A stretch of 64,000 nt of DNA from Scatophagus argus (lineage: Eukaryota; Chordata; Actinopteri; Scatophagidae). Below, one piece after another: positions 52,780-64,000 of this stretch. Position 1 is the stretch's first letter, and each line of letters opens with the position of its first letter. The notes below the pieces were generated by a model. That model saw only the letters and a list, made by a program, of their open reading frames with translations. It had not been told where the DNA came from and did not search any database. A program made the position numbers and the translations under genes. Where the stretch lies: NCBI RefSeq assembly GCF_020382885.2, contig NC_058506.1, forward strand, positions 9,340,318 through 9,404,317, in the 5' to 3' direction.

Positions 52780-55700
52780 ATGTCTGTCGGTTGCTTGGTT
52801 TCGGTGGCTTTGTTCTTCCTCGCAGCAACAGGTGAGTGGGTTATTTTTCTTTTCTTTTCTTTTCTTTTTGGTCAAGAACAGTCAACGCTTGAAAGCTTCG
52901 TTGATGTTGATGTTTCAGTCGTGCCTGGTCACATCATAAGTCCTGTTTAGGCCACTTGTCGCTTTATTGAAGCGGACACAAGTGACCACAAAATAGTGCT
53001 GTCTTTCGTAATCTGTTATATTATATATTATATGATATTTCTATTACAATGATGTCCCATTAAAATTAAATTACAGCCACCAGCCATAATGAGTCCAGCA
53101 TTATGTCTGTTGTTTCCATTCTTGACTCCAGTCTAAAGCTTTTCACAAACACCATGAAGTGACTCTTGGCACAGTGTGCCGGCTGAAATGGACCCTGTAC
53201 AATGCAGCCTATAGGCAGGCCTCTTCACACTTTGTCTTCTTAGCAGAGAAATTTCTGATTATGGGATTTAAATTCCATTTCCCTGTTGCTCATATTTTCC
53301 CTGTTTTGTTTTGTTTGTTTGTTTGTTTGTCACCACTACCCGAAACCACCTGCAAAGTAGGCAAACAAAGCAGACATGCATGTGCTCTGGTTTCATTTTA
53401 CACTTCAGGCTTATCTCTCTGCCAAGCCAAAACTGTGACTGTGCTGCCTTATCTCAGCTGAGATCACCAGTGAGAAACATCTATGGGCTGTCTTTGGACA
53501 ATAAAAAATGTCATTGTAAATTTAAGAAATGACTGACATCAATGTAAAGCTTTGTTTGTATATTTTCATCTTTTAAATTTGGCAATGTGTACAATGAATG
53601 ACTTAGTTTACACACAGTTAATGATTAACTGGCTGCTGCTGCTGTTGCCTGTAGTTTTAAGCTTCTTGGAACAAGCTTGTCTCACAACAAGATGGTAGTT
53701 AAATCAGGTAACTCCCATCTCTTACAGTAACACGCTGGTGTAATATAATGTAAGCTGGCCTGGTAGTTGCCTGTGTGGTGTTGACGGACTGACTTGTGAC
53801 TTTATGCATTAATATTTTAGTCACCCGTGTCTCGCTGGTGGCAGAACTCCTGTGGTTGAAAAGACCCACTTTCAGCCAGAGAGCTGACAGTTTCACCGGA
53901 AGTTTTCTGGTTAAGCAGTTTGGAATGACCAACTTTTTTTTTATTGCTGCGCCCTGAAGGCTTGTGAGCATGCTCTGTGTGTTTGACAAGGGGTGTGTTC
54001 TTATATTTTAATTGCTGTTTTGTGATCGTGAGCAGAGGGTCATTTTGTGAACTACTACTGTGGATATCTGTGATTTGATATTTTAACCCTGATGAAGCCC
54101 AGCAGTACAGTTAGCTTGTGTGATCAAATCTTGTGTATTGGGCTGCGTGTGACTATTATTTTAATTATTACTTGCCTGCCATTTTTCTCAGTTAGTCTTT
54201 TCATCTCAGAAGTTTCCCTTTGGCCATACTGATAATACAATATTCAGGCATTAAATTGCTGCTCCGTATATTTAAACCTGGATACCACCTCTTTCTCCCA
54301 TCAATCATCCGTCGACATAAACCCGTCCCCCTCGTAGCTGATGGGTGTGCATGACTCCACTTTTCAAAGCAGACCAAGCACATTCTCCAATCCCAAAAGA
54401 TTTAACACTGATGCTAATCTGCCTCCAACCTCAGTCATCCCAGCTTCAGTCCCACCCGTCTTCATGTCTGCTACAGCTTCTTATGTTAATCCTTTATAAA
54501 TGTTACAACACAGAGTGCATTTATCTTGTCTCTTACCAGGATCTCATAAACACAAGCTTCCAGCTCTTCAGTTCTGCATGAAAACTCTGGATTCCTTGAT
54601 AGACCCCAGTTTTCCCCCTGATGGAATATGCCATATGTTTTTAATCTTAAAGTTTTTACATTTCATATAATAAATTATATTGATTTTACTCTGTTTGTTG
54701 GTCACTACAAACTGGCTGTGCTCAGTCTGCTTTGGCTGCTGCACCCACTGAGAACACTGCAGTTCTTGAACATACAGTAGTGATACTAAAGGGAAGTGAG
54801 CATTTAGACTAGACAATTTTTTAAAAAATTGTGGTAGTGAATGTTGATTACTTAAATCTTTAGAGACAATATTATTATTGCAAGCAAACTCAAACAATGA
54901 CTGAATCAGTCGTAGAACTAGCCTTTTTAGTAAAATAAATCATGCTGTGCTTATTATTCCTGCATTCAGGTGCTGCACATTTTGTGGACAGTGATCTCCT
55001 TTTGCTGGTCTTTATTATATTTGTATGGTCTACTGTAGTATCTGGTCACCAATACAAAGTACAAGTATTTATTATAGTGTCAGCATGTTATGGCACGTCA
55101 GAGTGTAATAACTTGTTTTATTCTTGTCTCTGTACGTTCAGGTGTGTGTGGCTTTTCAGTCACTACCTCCGACCCAGATGTGCGGGTTAAAGAGAATGAA
55201 GGTGAGTCATGAGCATATAAAAAAACAACCTCGTTTACAAACTAAATGGAAACAAAAAGCAATCAAGTGCAAGCAAACTGTGTTTACCGACCTCAGTTAT
55301 TAAGCCCATGTTGTAAAATCCTTTATGCAATCATGTGCCCATCCTTTTTGGGTTGTCCATTTTATGCCAAATCTTTACGTTACCGATCATGAACTGTTAC
55401 CTGGGGAATGTTCCAATCACATGGTTTTTCCCCACAGCTTTCCCAATGTTTTGTTGCTCCTGTCACAACTGGTTTGAAAGGTGTTGCTGGCATCAAATTC
55501 ACAATAAGCATACATTTACAAAAATCAGTGAAGCTGATGAGATAAAACAATCGACATATTGTACTGATTTGGATTAAGCGTATGTCAAAAGGGATGATCA
55601 GATTTGAATGTAGATGATAAACATGTAAGTAAATGATTAAATATTTTAGCAGTGAAGTACTTGCTGGTACTACTATTTTCAGTAAAAAGCATAAAGTAAA

Positions 55701-58700
55701 ATAAAGTTATGTGTCAGGCAGAATTAGACAGTTCTCCTACAGCATGTATATATCTATATATTTTTGAAAACCTCTGTCTTTGTCATTTTTAAGGTAATTT
55801 TTTAACATTGTGATTATACTGAGTTATTTGGGGGTTGGGAGCGTTTGTTTGCTGAGGGATTCACAGACATAGTAGAGCAGTAGCTTTATGATTATATTAT
55901 AAGGCTGAAAATATTGTCTCTTTATTTTAATCACTGGAGCAAATTATTCCTTTTTATTTCGTACTGTGTAATTAAACTGAAACCCTTTGCGGTCGTTTTC
56001 TGTTCTGTCGGGATTCATTGTGTATTCTGTCCTTTCAGGGACTGACCTTAAATGCTCATATTCAGCCGACTTTGGTTCAAACCCCAGAGTTGAGTGGAAG
56101 TTTAAAGACCTAGAAGGCTCACAGACGTATGTGGTTTTTAACGGGCAACCAACTGGTAAGAAGATTCACAGTCTTTGTGTGTGTGTGTGTGTTGTTTTTT
56201 TTTTTCCCAAGCATGGCATCAGATTTTGAGATTGTCTTGTCCACTCTTTGAAACTCAGGGTTTTTGAGATGTCTGTTGCTGATTCCTTGCAGAAAGTCTA
56301 AGTAACAAGACCAGAAAACATGAGCATGGTCAGCCATGATCTCTCCACCATCCCTCCAACATTGTAACCAAATACCAGTTTGTTGATTTTAAAAAATAGA
56401 AAAGGCAAAATCAAGTTATTCGAACAGAAGTCTCTCCAAGTCCAGGAGTTTGTGGAGGACAACTGTTGTCCAAGCCTTCAGCCACAGGACTTCAGTTATT
56501 TTAATGTGTAGCAGTAATTGCTTAAACATCTTTATTATAACCTGAGCTGTAAGCATCACTAAATATACAACTGGTTACTCTCTTGGATCATAAAATTACC
56601 ATAAAGCTGTAAATACCTGTAAAAGTCCTACCCACCTAACATATATGTTTGACGTAGATTATCAAAACTGTTTAGCTCTTTTTTTTTTCTTAATCTTGCT
56701 AAAGGATGTGAAAGCAAAATTGACCCATTGTCTGTAACTACAATCAAGTAATACTGGCAATAAGTCATGGTCATATACCAACTGTCTAAGCAGTTTAACT
56801 TCTCTTTGGAATTTGGAAACCATTTCCACCCATACTTTCATGAGAAAAATCACCCATTCATTGGTGTTGTCAACCCAGCCAAGTTCTGACTGTACTGGTG
56901 TCTCGATGGAAGATGACTCCCACAGACTCCCATTTAACTACATAAGTTGGGCCATGCCAATAAACAAGAGTCCAACTGAGCTGATAAGTAACTGTAGGTA
57001 GCAGCTAATGTTATTTGTAGTCTTTGTGGTGTTTAGTTGGTTACATGGCAGATTCAGTTGTTATTGGTGACATATGGGAATGTGAGTCACGTGGTGGGTG
57101 GTGGCAGCAGGTAGTAGTAATATCAGCTGCTCTTCACCTGCCGCTTTTTGAATGAACTGAGGGGGTGGAGGGGGAAGTCCTACTTTTGCAGACCGTCGCC
57201 TTTTATATACCACAATTGGAGATGTTGTTAAATATTATTTTGAAACTGGGAAGTCGTTTCACTGTTTGTTTTTACTTGCTATAAATCTAAAAAACGTAAC
57301 ATCATCTTTTGGAGTGATTTTTTTTTTCTTGATAAGCCAGCACGTCTGGCAGGTAAAGTTTTCCCCTGTTTAGCCTCTTGGCAACTATTTTTTTGCTTTT
57401 TTGGGATAGTCAGTCAATAGTAATTACTCTTAAAGGCAGGATAAACCTGTTCTTTGTCACTTACAGCAGCTGGTGGACTCTTTTTATTTTTTTACAAATC
57501 AATGAAACAGCTATTCTCTGTGCTGTTCCTCATGGATTTCTACTGGATGTGCCAAGACAAGATGTAACAAGAGATGAATATTCATTTTAACTGATCTGAT
57601 TCTGCTGCCAAAGGAGCCCCACCCGCTGAAGTCATCATGTGTTTTTACTGATACACTTGTAGTAAACATACTCCCAGTTCCTTGTTGTGGGATGAGCATC
57701 AGGTCTGTTTTGGGATCTTTGAAGTGGGCTTGTGTGAGGTATTTACCCACAGTATATTACCTACAGTAGATGGTGGTCCGCATGCAGCATGAAGCATGAA
57801 GCAAATAGGAGTACGGGTGCAGAAAGTGTACACTTGCTATGTACTACTTGCCATCAGAAAGGTGTTTTTGTTATGAGCTTTCATTACGATTTGCATTTGA
57901 GTGAAGCAATCAATCGTTCTGTATAATTAACAATTTTCTTATTGTTGATGACATTTCCAAAACTTTTTTATAGAACATAATTGAAGGATGTGCCCTCTGA
58001 ATGTTTTCGAGTTTGTTATGTAATGCTGAAACTCTTCCACAGCACAATATGCCACCCGAGTGACAGTGTACGGCAGTAATCTCAGATTCTCCAAAGTGAC
58101 CCGTAAGGATAACGGAGTGTACAACTGTGAGGTGTCAGGCAACAACCAGTTTGGGGAAACTCGAGTGAAGCTGACTGTACTGGGTAAGAATCCTGAATAA
58201 AGTTACCAACATAATGTAATTTTACATTCTTTAAACACATCTTTCCACTTAATCCACCGAGACTTAAATCACAGCCGTAAAATGCCAGTGTTCTGATGTA
58301 AACTTCTTCCTCTTAAGTTACTCACTGAAAACTGCATGTTGTGTCCCGCAGTGCCTCCATCTCCGCCTGTGTGTAAGATTCCCTCCTCAGTGACGACGGG
58401 TACGACCACAATCTTGACCTGTCGTGATAAAGACGGCTCGCCACCGCCAACATACAAGTGGTACAAAGCTGGCACCCTTCTGCCCCCTGACCCTTCTAAG
58501 ATTTCTGGCTTCAAGAATGCCACCTACAAGCTTAATACAGTCAATGGCACCTTGGTCAGTTACAAGCTGTTATTTTGCACCATCTTTGCTGTGGCAGTTG
58601 TGGTCCCCATGTCCTTTAAAATTATCTGTCTCCACAGGAGTTTCCCAGTGTAAGCAAGGTGGACACTGGTGACTACTACTGTGAGGCTGTCAACGATGCT

Positions 58701-61053
58701 GGTCCTCCGCAGAGCTGTAGAGCAACAAGAATGGAAGTCCGTAAGTGCTCATCCCTGTAATTTAAAAAAACCTGCTTTAAAATGAGCTGACATAGTCAAT
58801 GGTGACCTCTAAACCAGTTTCAGCCAGTGGAGTGTGCTGCATGCCACCACTTAAAGGACAGCGAACTGGTTTGGCTGCATGAAAGACATTTTTTATAAAT
58901 TGAAACAGTCGTACTCAACATTAAGATACAACTTTCATTTTCTGTTTTCCTTTAATCATATGTGCACTGTGACAGTTTTCTAGTTATTGTTGTTTTTTTT
59001 TAAATTTTCATTACAATGTAGTAGTTCACAACACCATGATGTTTGTCTGTAATTCATAATGACAGTGAAACTCTTAATGTTGTTTCCTTCAAGATGACCT
59101 TAACACTGGAGGAATCGTTGCCGCAGTCATAATAGTTCTGCTGCTGCTGGTCCTACTGGGATTTGGCATTTGGTATGCCCACAAGAAAGGATACCTGCCC
59201 AGTGAGTTTTCTGCATTGTATTAAAATCAAAATCATATAATTCACCATGATCATCAATATTTTCATATGTAGAGTTGACATTACCAGAAACTGTGGACCT
59301 CAGACTTGTGGGACGTTAAATTAATGCAATCTAAAGTGAAAAAAACAATATACAGCACGTAGTTCAAACCCAGGCAGCGGTAAGGGAAGCAGGCATAGCA
59401 GGCGAAAAAATGTTTTCAGTTAACACAAACTGTGAGCACAAACTTTAAAGAAAAAGCATAAAATGTTCATAAAATGAGCTCAGCTCTGTTTCTCAGGATT
59501 CACAGAATGCACTACAAAGCTGGAAATAAAAAATACTGAATGGACTCAACAAGAAGTTAATCTTGAATCATCTTAAATTTAAACATGAATTAATTTTTTT
59601 TTAATCTATTTTTTTTAATCTAAAATTTTTTTTAATCTATTTTATTTTTAGAATTTTTTTTAATGAAGACATCAAGTATCGAATTTCTACAGTGGTGATA
59701 GAAAGTGTGGCTCTACTCATGAATGAGAGGCGTGTGAAGAAAATAGTTCTTACATGAAACAGCTTGTAACAATGTGTGTGGATTATCTTTGGTTAATCCA
59801 GTCATGCTTTCTGCAAAGAGACATTGCTCTTGAGTTTTTCAAATTATTGTTCAATGTATTTTTGCATCACAAGCAAAGTCTCATCTAGTTCCATTATATT
59901 AGTGAAAAAGCAGATCTCTACATCCAATATCTCCAAAACTAAATGTGCATTTTTGATTTTAGAGTGAACTGTTCCTTTAAGCTGAACATGCAGGTGCAAC
60001 TTGAACCTGAACAAGTGAATCTCTTTAGAAAGCCTCTGTCCAAAATACAAAATGTTCTTAATGTCCTCACTGTGGTTCAGCTTGGTACTGCCAGAGTGGT
60101 GATTGTCATGTTAATGTTAAATATTTGTAGCATGTACCAAGCACATAATCCTACTGACCTTGTTTCCTTTCTTCCCTTTACAGAGAAGAGTGAAAGGTAA
60201 GAGGATTTTCTTTTCTACTTACTTTACTGTCTGATGGATTTTAGCAGATAATTCATTGGCTGGTTTGCTCTTCTCCACATTACATGTACATAAAATGCTC
60301 TGCTCAGTATTTTTTTTTCTTGTTTATTTCTCCCTGCAGCAAAATTAAGTCCAATGTGGTCTACCAGCCCCCATCACTGTACGGTGGTGAGGATGAAGAT
60401 GTAAGTATGAGCCTGCCTGTTGTCAGCATTAAGCATTGTTGTTATTTTGAGTAATTTATGTTGCAGACACATGACATGTTTGCTTTGTTAAGGACTGTGT
60501 TTTCTGTGTTTGACACAATAACCGTATGTAAAGATGGATCGCCCCCTGGTGTTGGGCTCCAGTGTAGGTCCAAAACCCTCCCCTCTTCACATTAACAGAT
60601 GGGACTTTGACCAAACTAAAAACTCAAAGTGCATGCCAAAATCATTTTTACCAAATGACTTCTGTCATGCTAATGCATGTTTTAAGTTTTAATTTTTCTG
60701 ATAAATTTGGTTTTAATTAGTTATTTTGGGGATCCATATTGTCTCATCTTATCTTATTTGATTATATAAAGGGGATGCTATGATTGACAGCGCACTTGGT
60801 TCAGACGGGTGTATGGGTGAGACCTTGATCCCCGCCGCCCCACTGTGGGCTCTGAATGACATCCTCAGTGTTCACATGAGGGATATTTCGGTTTCACTTT
60901 TTGTACAGTGGGAGGAAGTGAAGACTGGTCGTCCATCTTAATATATGTCGGTGGTTGACAGACTGAGAACTAGATGAAAAATGTTCCAGCTTTGATGTTT
61001 GATGTGTTTATTTTCAGGGGGATTTCAAACAGAAGTCATCATTCGTGGTATAG
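52780..61053 (+). CDS. f11r: junctional adhesion molecule A (F11 receptor)
   Basis: JAM-A is a two-Ig-domain tight-junction protein of epithelia, endothelia and blood cells. Exons: 52780-52831, 55142-55201, 56039-56155, 58043-58183, 58352-58554, 58638-58740, 59094-59201, 60184-60196, 60340-60400 and 61018-61053, in phase, 297 residues (human 299). The start gives signal peptide MSVGCLVSVALFFLAATG. Ig domain 1 has LKCSYSADFG, the dimerisation motif RVEWKF and GVYNCEV; domain 2 has TILTCRDKDGSPPPTYKW and DTGDYYCEA. The membrane helix (GGIVAAVIIVLLLLVLLGFG) is followed by IWYAHKKGY and a tail ending GDFKQKSSFVV, a PDZ ligand. The tail (VVYQPPS, DFKQKSSF) fits JAM-A better than JAM-B or JAM-C, although DLNTGGI near the membrane resembles those two. 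One exon is only 13 bp. An in-frame ATG at 52723 would put basic residues before the signal peptide and is not preferred. Confidence 0.92.
52832..55141 (+). other. f11r intron 1
   Basis: A 2.3-kb intron with a (TTTTC)n run at 52843-52868 just after the donor and a (GTTT)n stretch near 53308. No exon-like frame was recognised. Confidence 0.8.
56156..58042 (+). other. f11r intron 3
   Basis: A 1.9-kb intron splitting Ig domain 1, with a (GT)n run at 56175-56194. Nothing coding seen. Confidence 0.8.
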
Positions 61054-63191
61054 TCTGCACTAAACACGACACAGTAGGAGCACACCTCGGTTTTAAATGT
61101 TCCAGCGTGGGATATTTCTGACGACCTTCTTTTTATTGGCTCCGGTGTTTGCAGTTTTTATGGACTTGTGTGATTGTTTTTGTTGATATGAACTTTGTGC
61201 TTTAGTGTTTCTGATGTATCAGCTTGTGGTGTTTAAGTGTCAAGGTTAAATGAAACTATTTACTACAGACCAGCAATGAGACGTCTCTCATACATTTGTA
61301 AGTTTTTTATTTCTAGTAGGGTGACTACAAATGACCTTTTTACTTTCAGATATATGTTTGTGGGTATCTCTTGTGTGATTGACAGACCTAAAATGTCATT
61401 GCTGAATCTCTGAAAGTTGTTTTATCTTTTTTTTTTTTTTTTTTTTTTAAACCAGCTGTTGTGTAATATTCTTTTCTTGATAAAATTTGTTAGATTTCAC
61501 CTGCTTTCTTTTTTACTTCTCCAGTTTAGAACAATTTCAGAATCAGTTAACAGTTGTTGTCTCTCAGCTTCCTGACATTAATAAAACCAAACTATAACTG
61601 CTTTTATTACATTAATATTTATGTGCACGTTATGTAAGTTTGGTAACGTCTGAGACACAAGTGTGCAAACCTCTAAACTACCTGAAAGAGTGTAGACTGG
61701 CAGTCCAGCAAACTTCCTGTTGAAGCAAACAGATGTCAGCTGTGACCCTGCACTTCGTCATGAATTGGACATGACAATGTATCAAACAAGTTTGTAACCA
61801 GCGTAGTTCTCGATTACCAGAACTGTTCCGAATTGAAAGTCCTAAAACTGTTTGTGTCGTCTGTCTTCAGACACTAAAGTGATGTCCAAAAAGTCTCAGG
61901 TTTAGTGGTTTGTCAGATATCAATACATATCATGTGTTTATAGAATCTATCAGTATCTGTCTATCAATATTTTGAATTGGGTAACTCACCACATTGCTTT
62001 TCCTTTGTAGGAATTTTACAGCTGATAAATTCGCATATTGATGTTCCTTTGTTTTGTATATTGTTTAATAAAGAGTTTCTAAATCGAGTCTGCTGTCGTG
62101 TCAACATAGTAATAATCTTTGTATAAACAGTTAAGCTACATTAAAAACTTCTAAATTTCTAATTTGTCTTAATTCATTAGGGTGTTTACACAAGATGATT
62201 TTATTGACGAGGCTTCCGATTACAGGTGAAAACTGACTGTTTAATGTGCTTAATGGCAAAAATATGTTTTTCCCTACACCGTTCACACGAAACTAAATAC
62301 CAGGAAGAGACTGTTTCCTTATGTGACGTAGTTTATGATCTCGCAGCAGATGTCAAAATAAAACTCCTAGAAGTATATGAAAGAGTAAATATGGAACTTA
62401 ATTAGATAAAAAAAATAATACAAAATTCAGAAGCTCTTAAACTATATTAGGGGTTATGTTTACAACGCTTGCCATCCGTTGCTATGACGGCGCGGAGCAC
62501 TCCTTGCTGTGCATTGCGCATGCGGGGAATGTCAACACCCACTTTCGCAGACAGGAAGTGTAATCAACGTTTTCCACACCTCGACACTTGCAATTACATT
62601 GCCTCACCTAGTGTGATTAATTTTAACAACCCTACGGCTAACCTAAAGAGTGCTCGATACTTTCAGTTTAACGGCTATGTTCCGCAAAGACTTCCCGTAA
62701 TCTCACAAACGGTGTACTGTCCCTTTAACTAAGAGGGTTGAACCCCATTACAGACTGAGCCTCCGCTCACTCAGGACCCATTCATAAATAAGACATCGTA
62801 TTTAAAGGAAGCTCACATAGTCGCATCTGATATTTCGTTCACCGGACCGGATGCGAAGGACGAGCAGGAACCAAACATGTTCACCGTGGTCGGGGACTGT
62901 GAGTTGGGGGCACGGCTGAGAGAGCAGGAGTGACTTCCCATGGCCGACCCCCCTGCTGATGGTTTTGACTTCATGTGCGAGCCGTCAGGAGGCAGATTGA
63001 TCCAACTCAGAGCATTTGTCCAACCCAGAAAAATGCTCGTTTTCTCGGAGTGTTTTTTCCGTGCTTCCGCTTAACACAAGTAACCCTGTTTAGATACTCT
63101 TTCATTCTTATTCTACTTCAGCTTCTTCTTTTAATAAATGAAAATACACCAAAAGAGCCCAGACCCTGGCATGCGAATGGAGGATTGAGTT
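61054..63191. other. f11r 3' UTR and ubash3b promoter
   Basis: The f11r 3' UTR runs to about 62090 and includes a T-run at about 61429-61448. From 62460 the sequence is richer in CpG and should contain the ubash3b promoter and leader. A short upstream frame beginning at 62940 (MADPPADGFDFMCEPSGG) stops before the main start; a longer frame at 62469-62732 has no recognisable family. Confidence 0.5.
62067..62072 (+). terminator. f11r polyadenylation signal
   Basis: AATAAA about 1 kb after the f11r stop, followed by a GT-rich stretch (GTCTGCTGTCGTGTC) as expected downstream of a cleavage site. Confidence 0.7.
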
Positions 63192-63319
63192 ATGGCAGCT
63201 AAAGAGGACTTGTATGCCAAAGTGATCCCGCGGAGGCAGCGCCAGACCCGGCCAAGCACCATCAAACATGGGTCCACTCTGGACGTGCTGCTGTCCATGG
63301 GCTTCCCCAAGACCAGGGC
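63192..63319 (+). CDS. ubash3b: ubiquitin-associated and SH3 domain protein B (Sts-1), first exon only
   Basis: UBASH3B/Sts-1 is a phosphatase with UBA and SH3 domains that dampens tyrosine-kinase signalling in T cells and platelets. This exon encodes MAAKEDLYAKVIPRRQRQTR, PSTIKHGSTLDVLLSMGF and PKTR, the N-terminus and the start of the UBA domain; human has MAAREELYSKVTPRRNRQQR and GTIKHGSALDVLLSMGFPRA. The exon ends GGGC/GTGAGT with two bases of a codon left. An in-frame TGA six bases before the ATG fixes the start and excludes the 11-residue N-terminal extension of human. All later exons are beyond the window. Confidence 0.9.
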
Positions 63320-64000
63320 GTGAGTACTCAGCTGCACTGTCCCGACACTCTCACACAAGACTACAAGTAGGTTCAATTCCCGGCAAACATCCCTCATATT
63401 CACTCCCCGGAGAAAGTTTCACGTCTGCTTTTCTGTCTCTCTACCTGTTTAAGTATCGACATCAGCAGCTCATGTGAAGCATTTCTGCAGCATGTTGTTA
63501 GCATATGCCATCGCCCATGGGGTCATGTCTAACGGCCCCTTTTAAACTCTAGTTATTTCTCCACAGCCATATTGCATGTTCCACAGCAGGGTTATACAAT
63601 AGGTTTGAATGTTCTTTTTTTTAGATTTTTGCCAAGATTACAAGTATTAAAAAAGGTACGCGAGCGTGATGTTATGTTATATATTTAAAATGATTTCATT
63701 ATTATTATAGAAGCATTAACATGTAAGCAGCCTTTTAATGTTGTAGAAAGTGAAGTTTGAAGAATTTGTAGCTATTTTTTATGGTCATGTGGTTAAATGT
63801 GATGCATTATTTTGAATGCTTATTCTTTAAAGTTACTGGAAACTGCAAGTAGCTGACAAAACTTCTCAGAAAACACACGAATAAAGCACAAATAATTAAT
63901 AACTAACAATTAATGCATTTGCTCAAGTAGCACTATTGTGCTTTAGTACAGCAGCATTACTTGTGTATGTACAGTGTGTGTGTTTGTGTCTATATATTTA
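63320..64000 (+). other. ubash3b intron 1 (partial)
   Basis: Begins with GTGAGTACTC and runs off the window. Nothing coding was recognised. Confidence 0.8.

Noticed and set aside
62469-62732. 87-codon plus-strand frame before ubash3b
   Set aside because: No domain, signal or splice support; CpG-richer promoter DNA tends to stay open by chance.
62940-63074. Short frame MADPPADGF... as an alternative ubash3b start
   Set aside because: It ends at a stop codon before the main start. At most an upstream ORF.

Overview
This is vertebrate nuclear DNA. Many short introns with GT..AG borders, compact intergenic spaces, fossil Tc1-type transposons and several repeats that look typical of ray-finned fish point to a teleost, probably a percomorph. 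No bacterial, viral, rRNA or tRNA features were recognised. All gene models were built by hand from translated exons, splice sites and reading-phase bookkeeping. Gene names rest on remembered protein families, not on a database search.

Layout. (1) 1-3120, plus strand: the last five exons of a claudin-10 gene; its 5' end lies outside the window. (2) 5027-7988, minus strand: a complete six-exon SAT2-type diamine/thialysine N-acetyltransferase, convergent with the claudin. (3) 9483-13414, minus strand: all 14 coding exons of taf6, a TFIID/SAGA subunit. (4) 15257-18040, plus strand: mrps31, a mitochondrial ribosome protein, divergent from taf6 across a short shared promoter. (5) 20318-32135, plus strand: foxo1, with a 9.6-kb first intron and an additional coding intron that human FOXO1 lacks. 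(6) 32136-41950: about 10 kb with no gene, holding the foxo1 3' UTR, old repeats and a local 0.45-kb duplication. (7) 41951-44133 (minus) and 48722-49493 (plus): two divergent Thy-1-like, probably GPI-anchored Ig-domain genes that are clearly paralogous. (8) 52780-61053, plus strand: a complete ten-exon f11r (JAM-A) gene. (9) 63192-64000: the first coding exon of ubash3b (Sts-1), cut by the window end.

The genes do not form one pathway. taf6 and mrps31 are housekeeping genes sharing a promoter. mrps31-foxo1 is an old neighbourhood also found on human 13q14. Claudin-10 and JAM-A are tight-junction proteins; the Thy-1-like pair and ubash3b suggest cell-surface and immune-signalling roles, but any functional grouping is inference.

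Most worth a second look are the Thy-1-like paralog pair with a shared extra cysteine pair, the perfect palindrome in foxo1 intron 1 that carries two consensus CArG (SRF) boxes, the extra foxo1 intron, and a hairpin that seems to have arisen by template switching in one copy of a local duplication. I found no sign of a wholly new molecular system.
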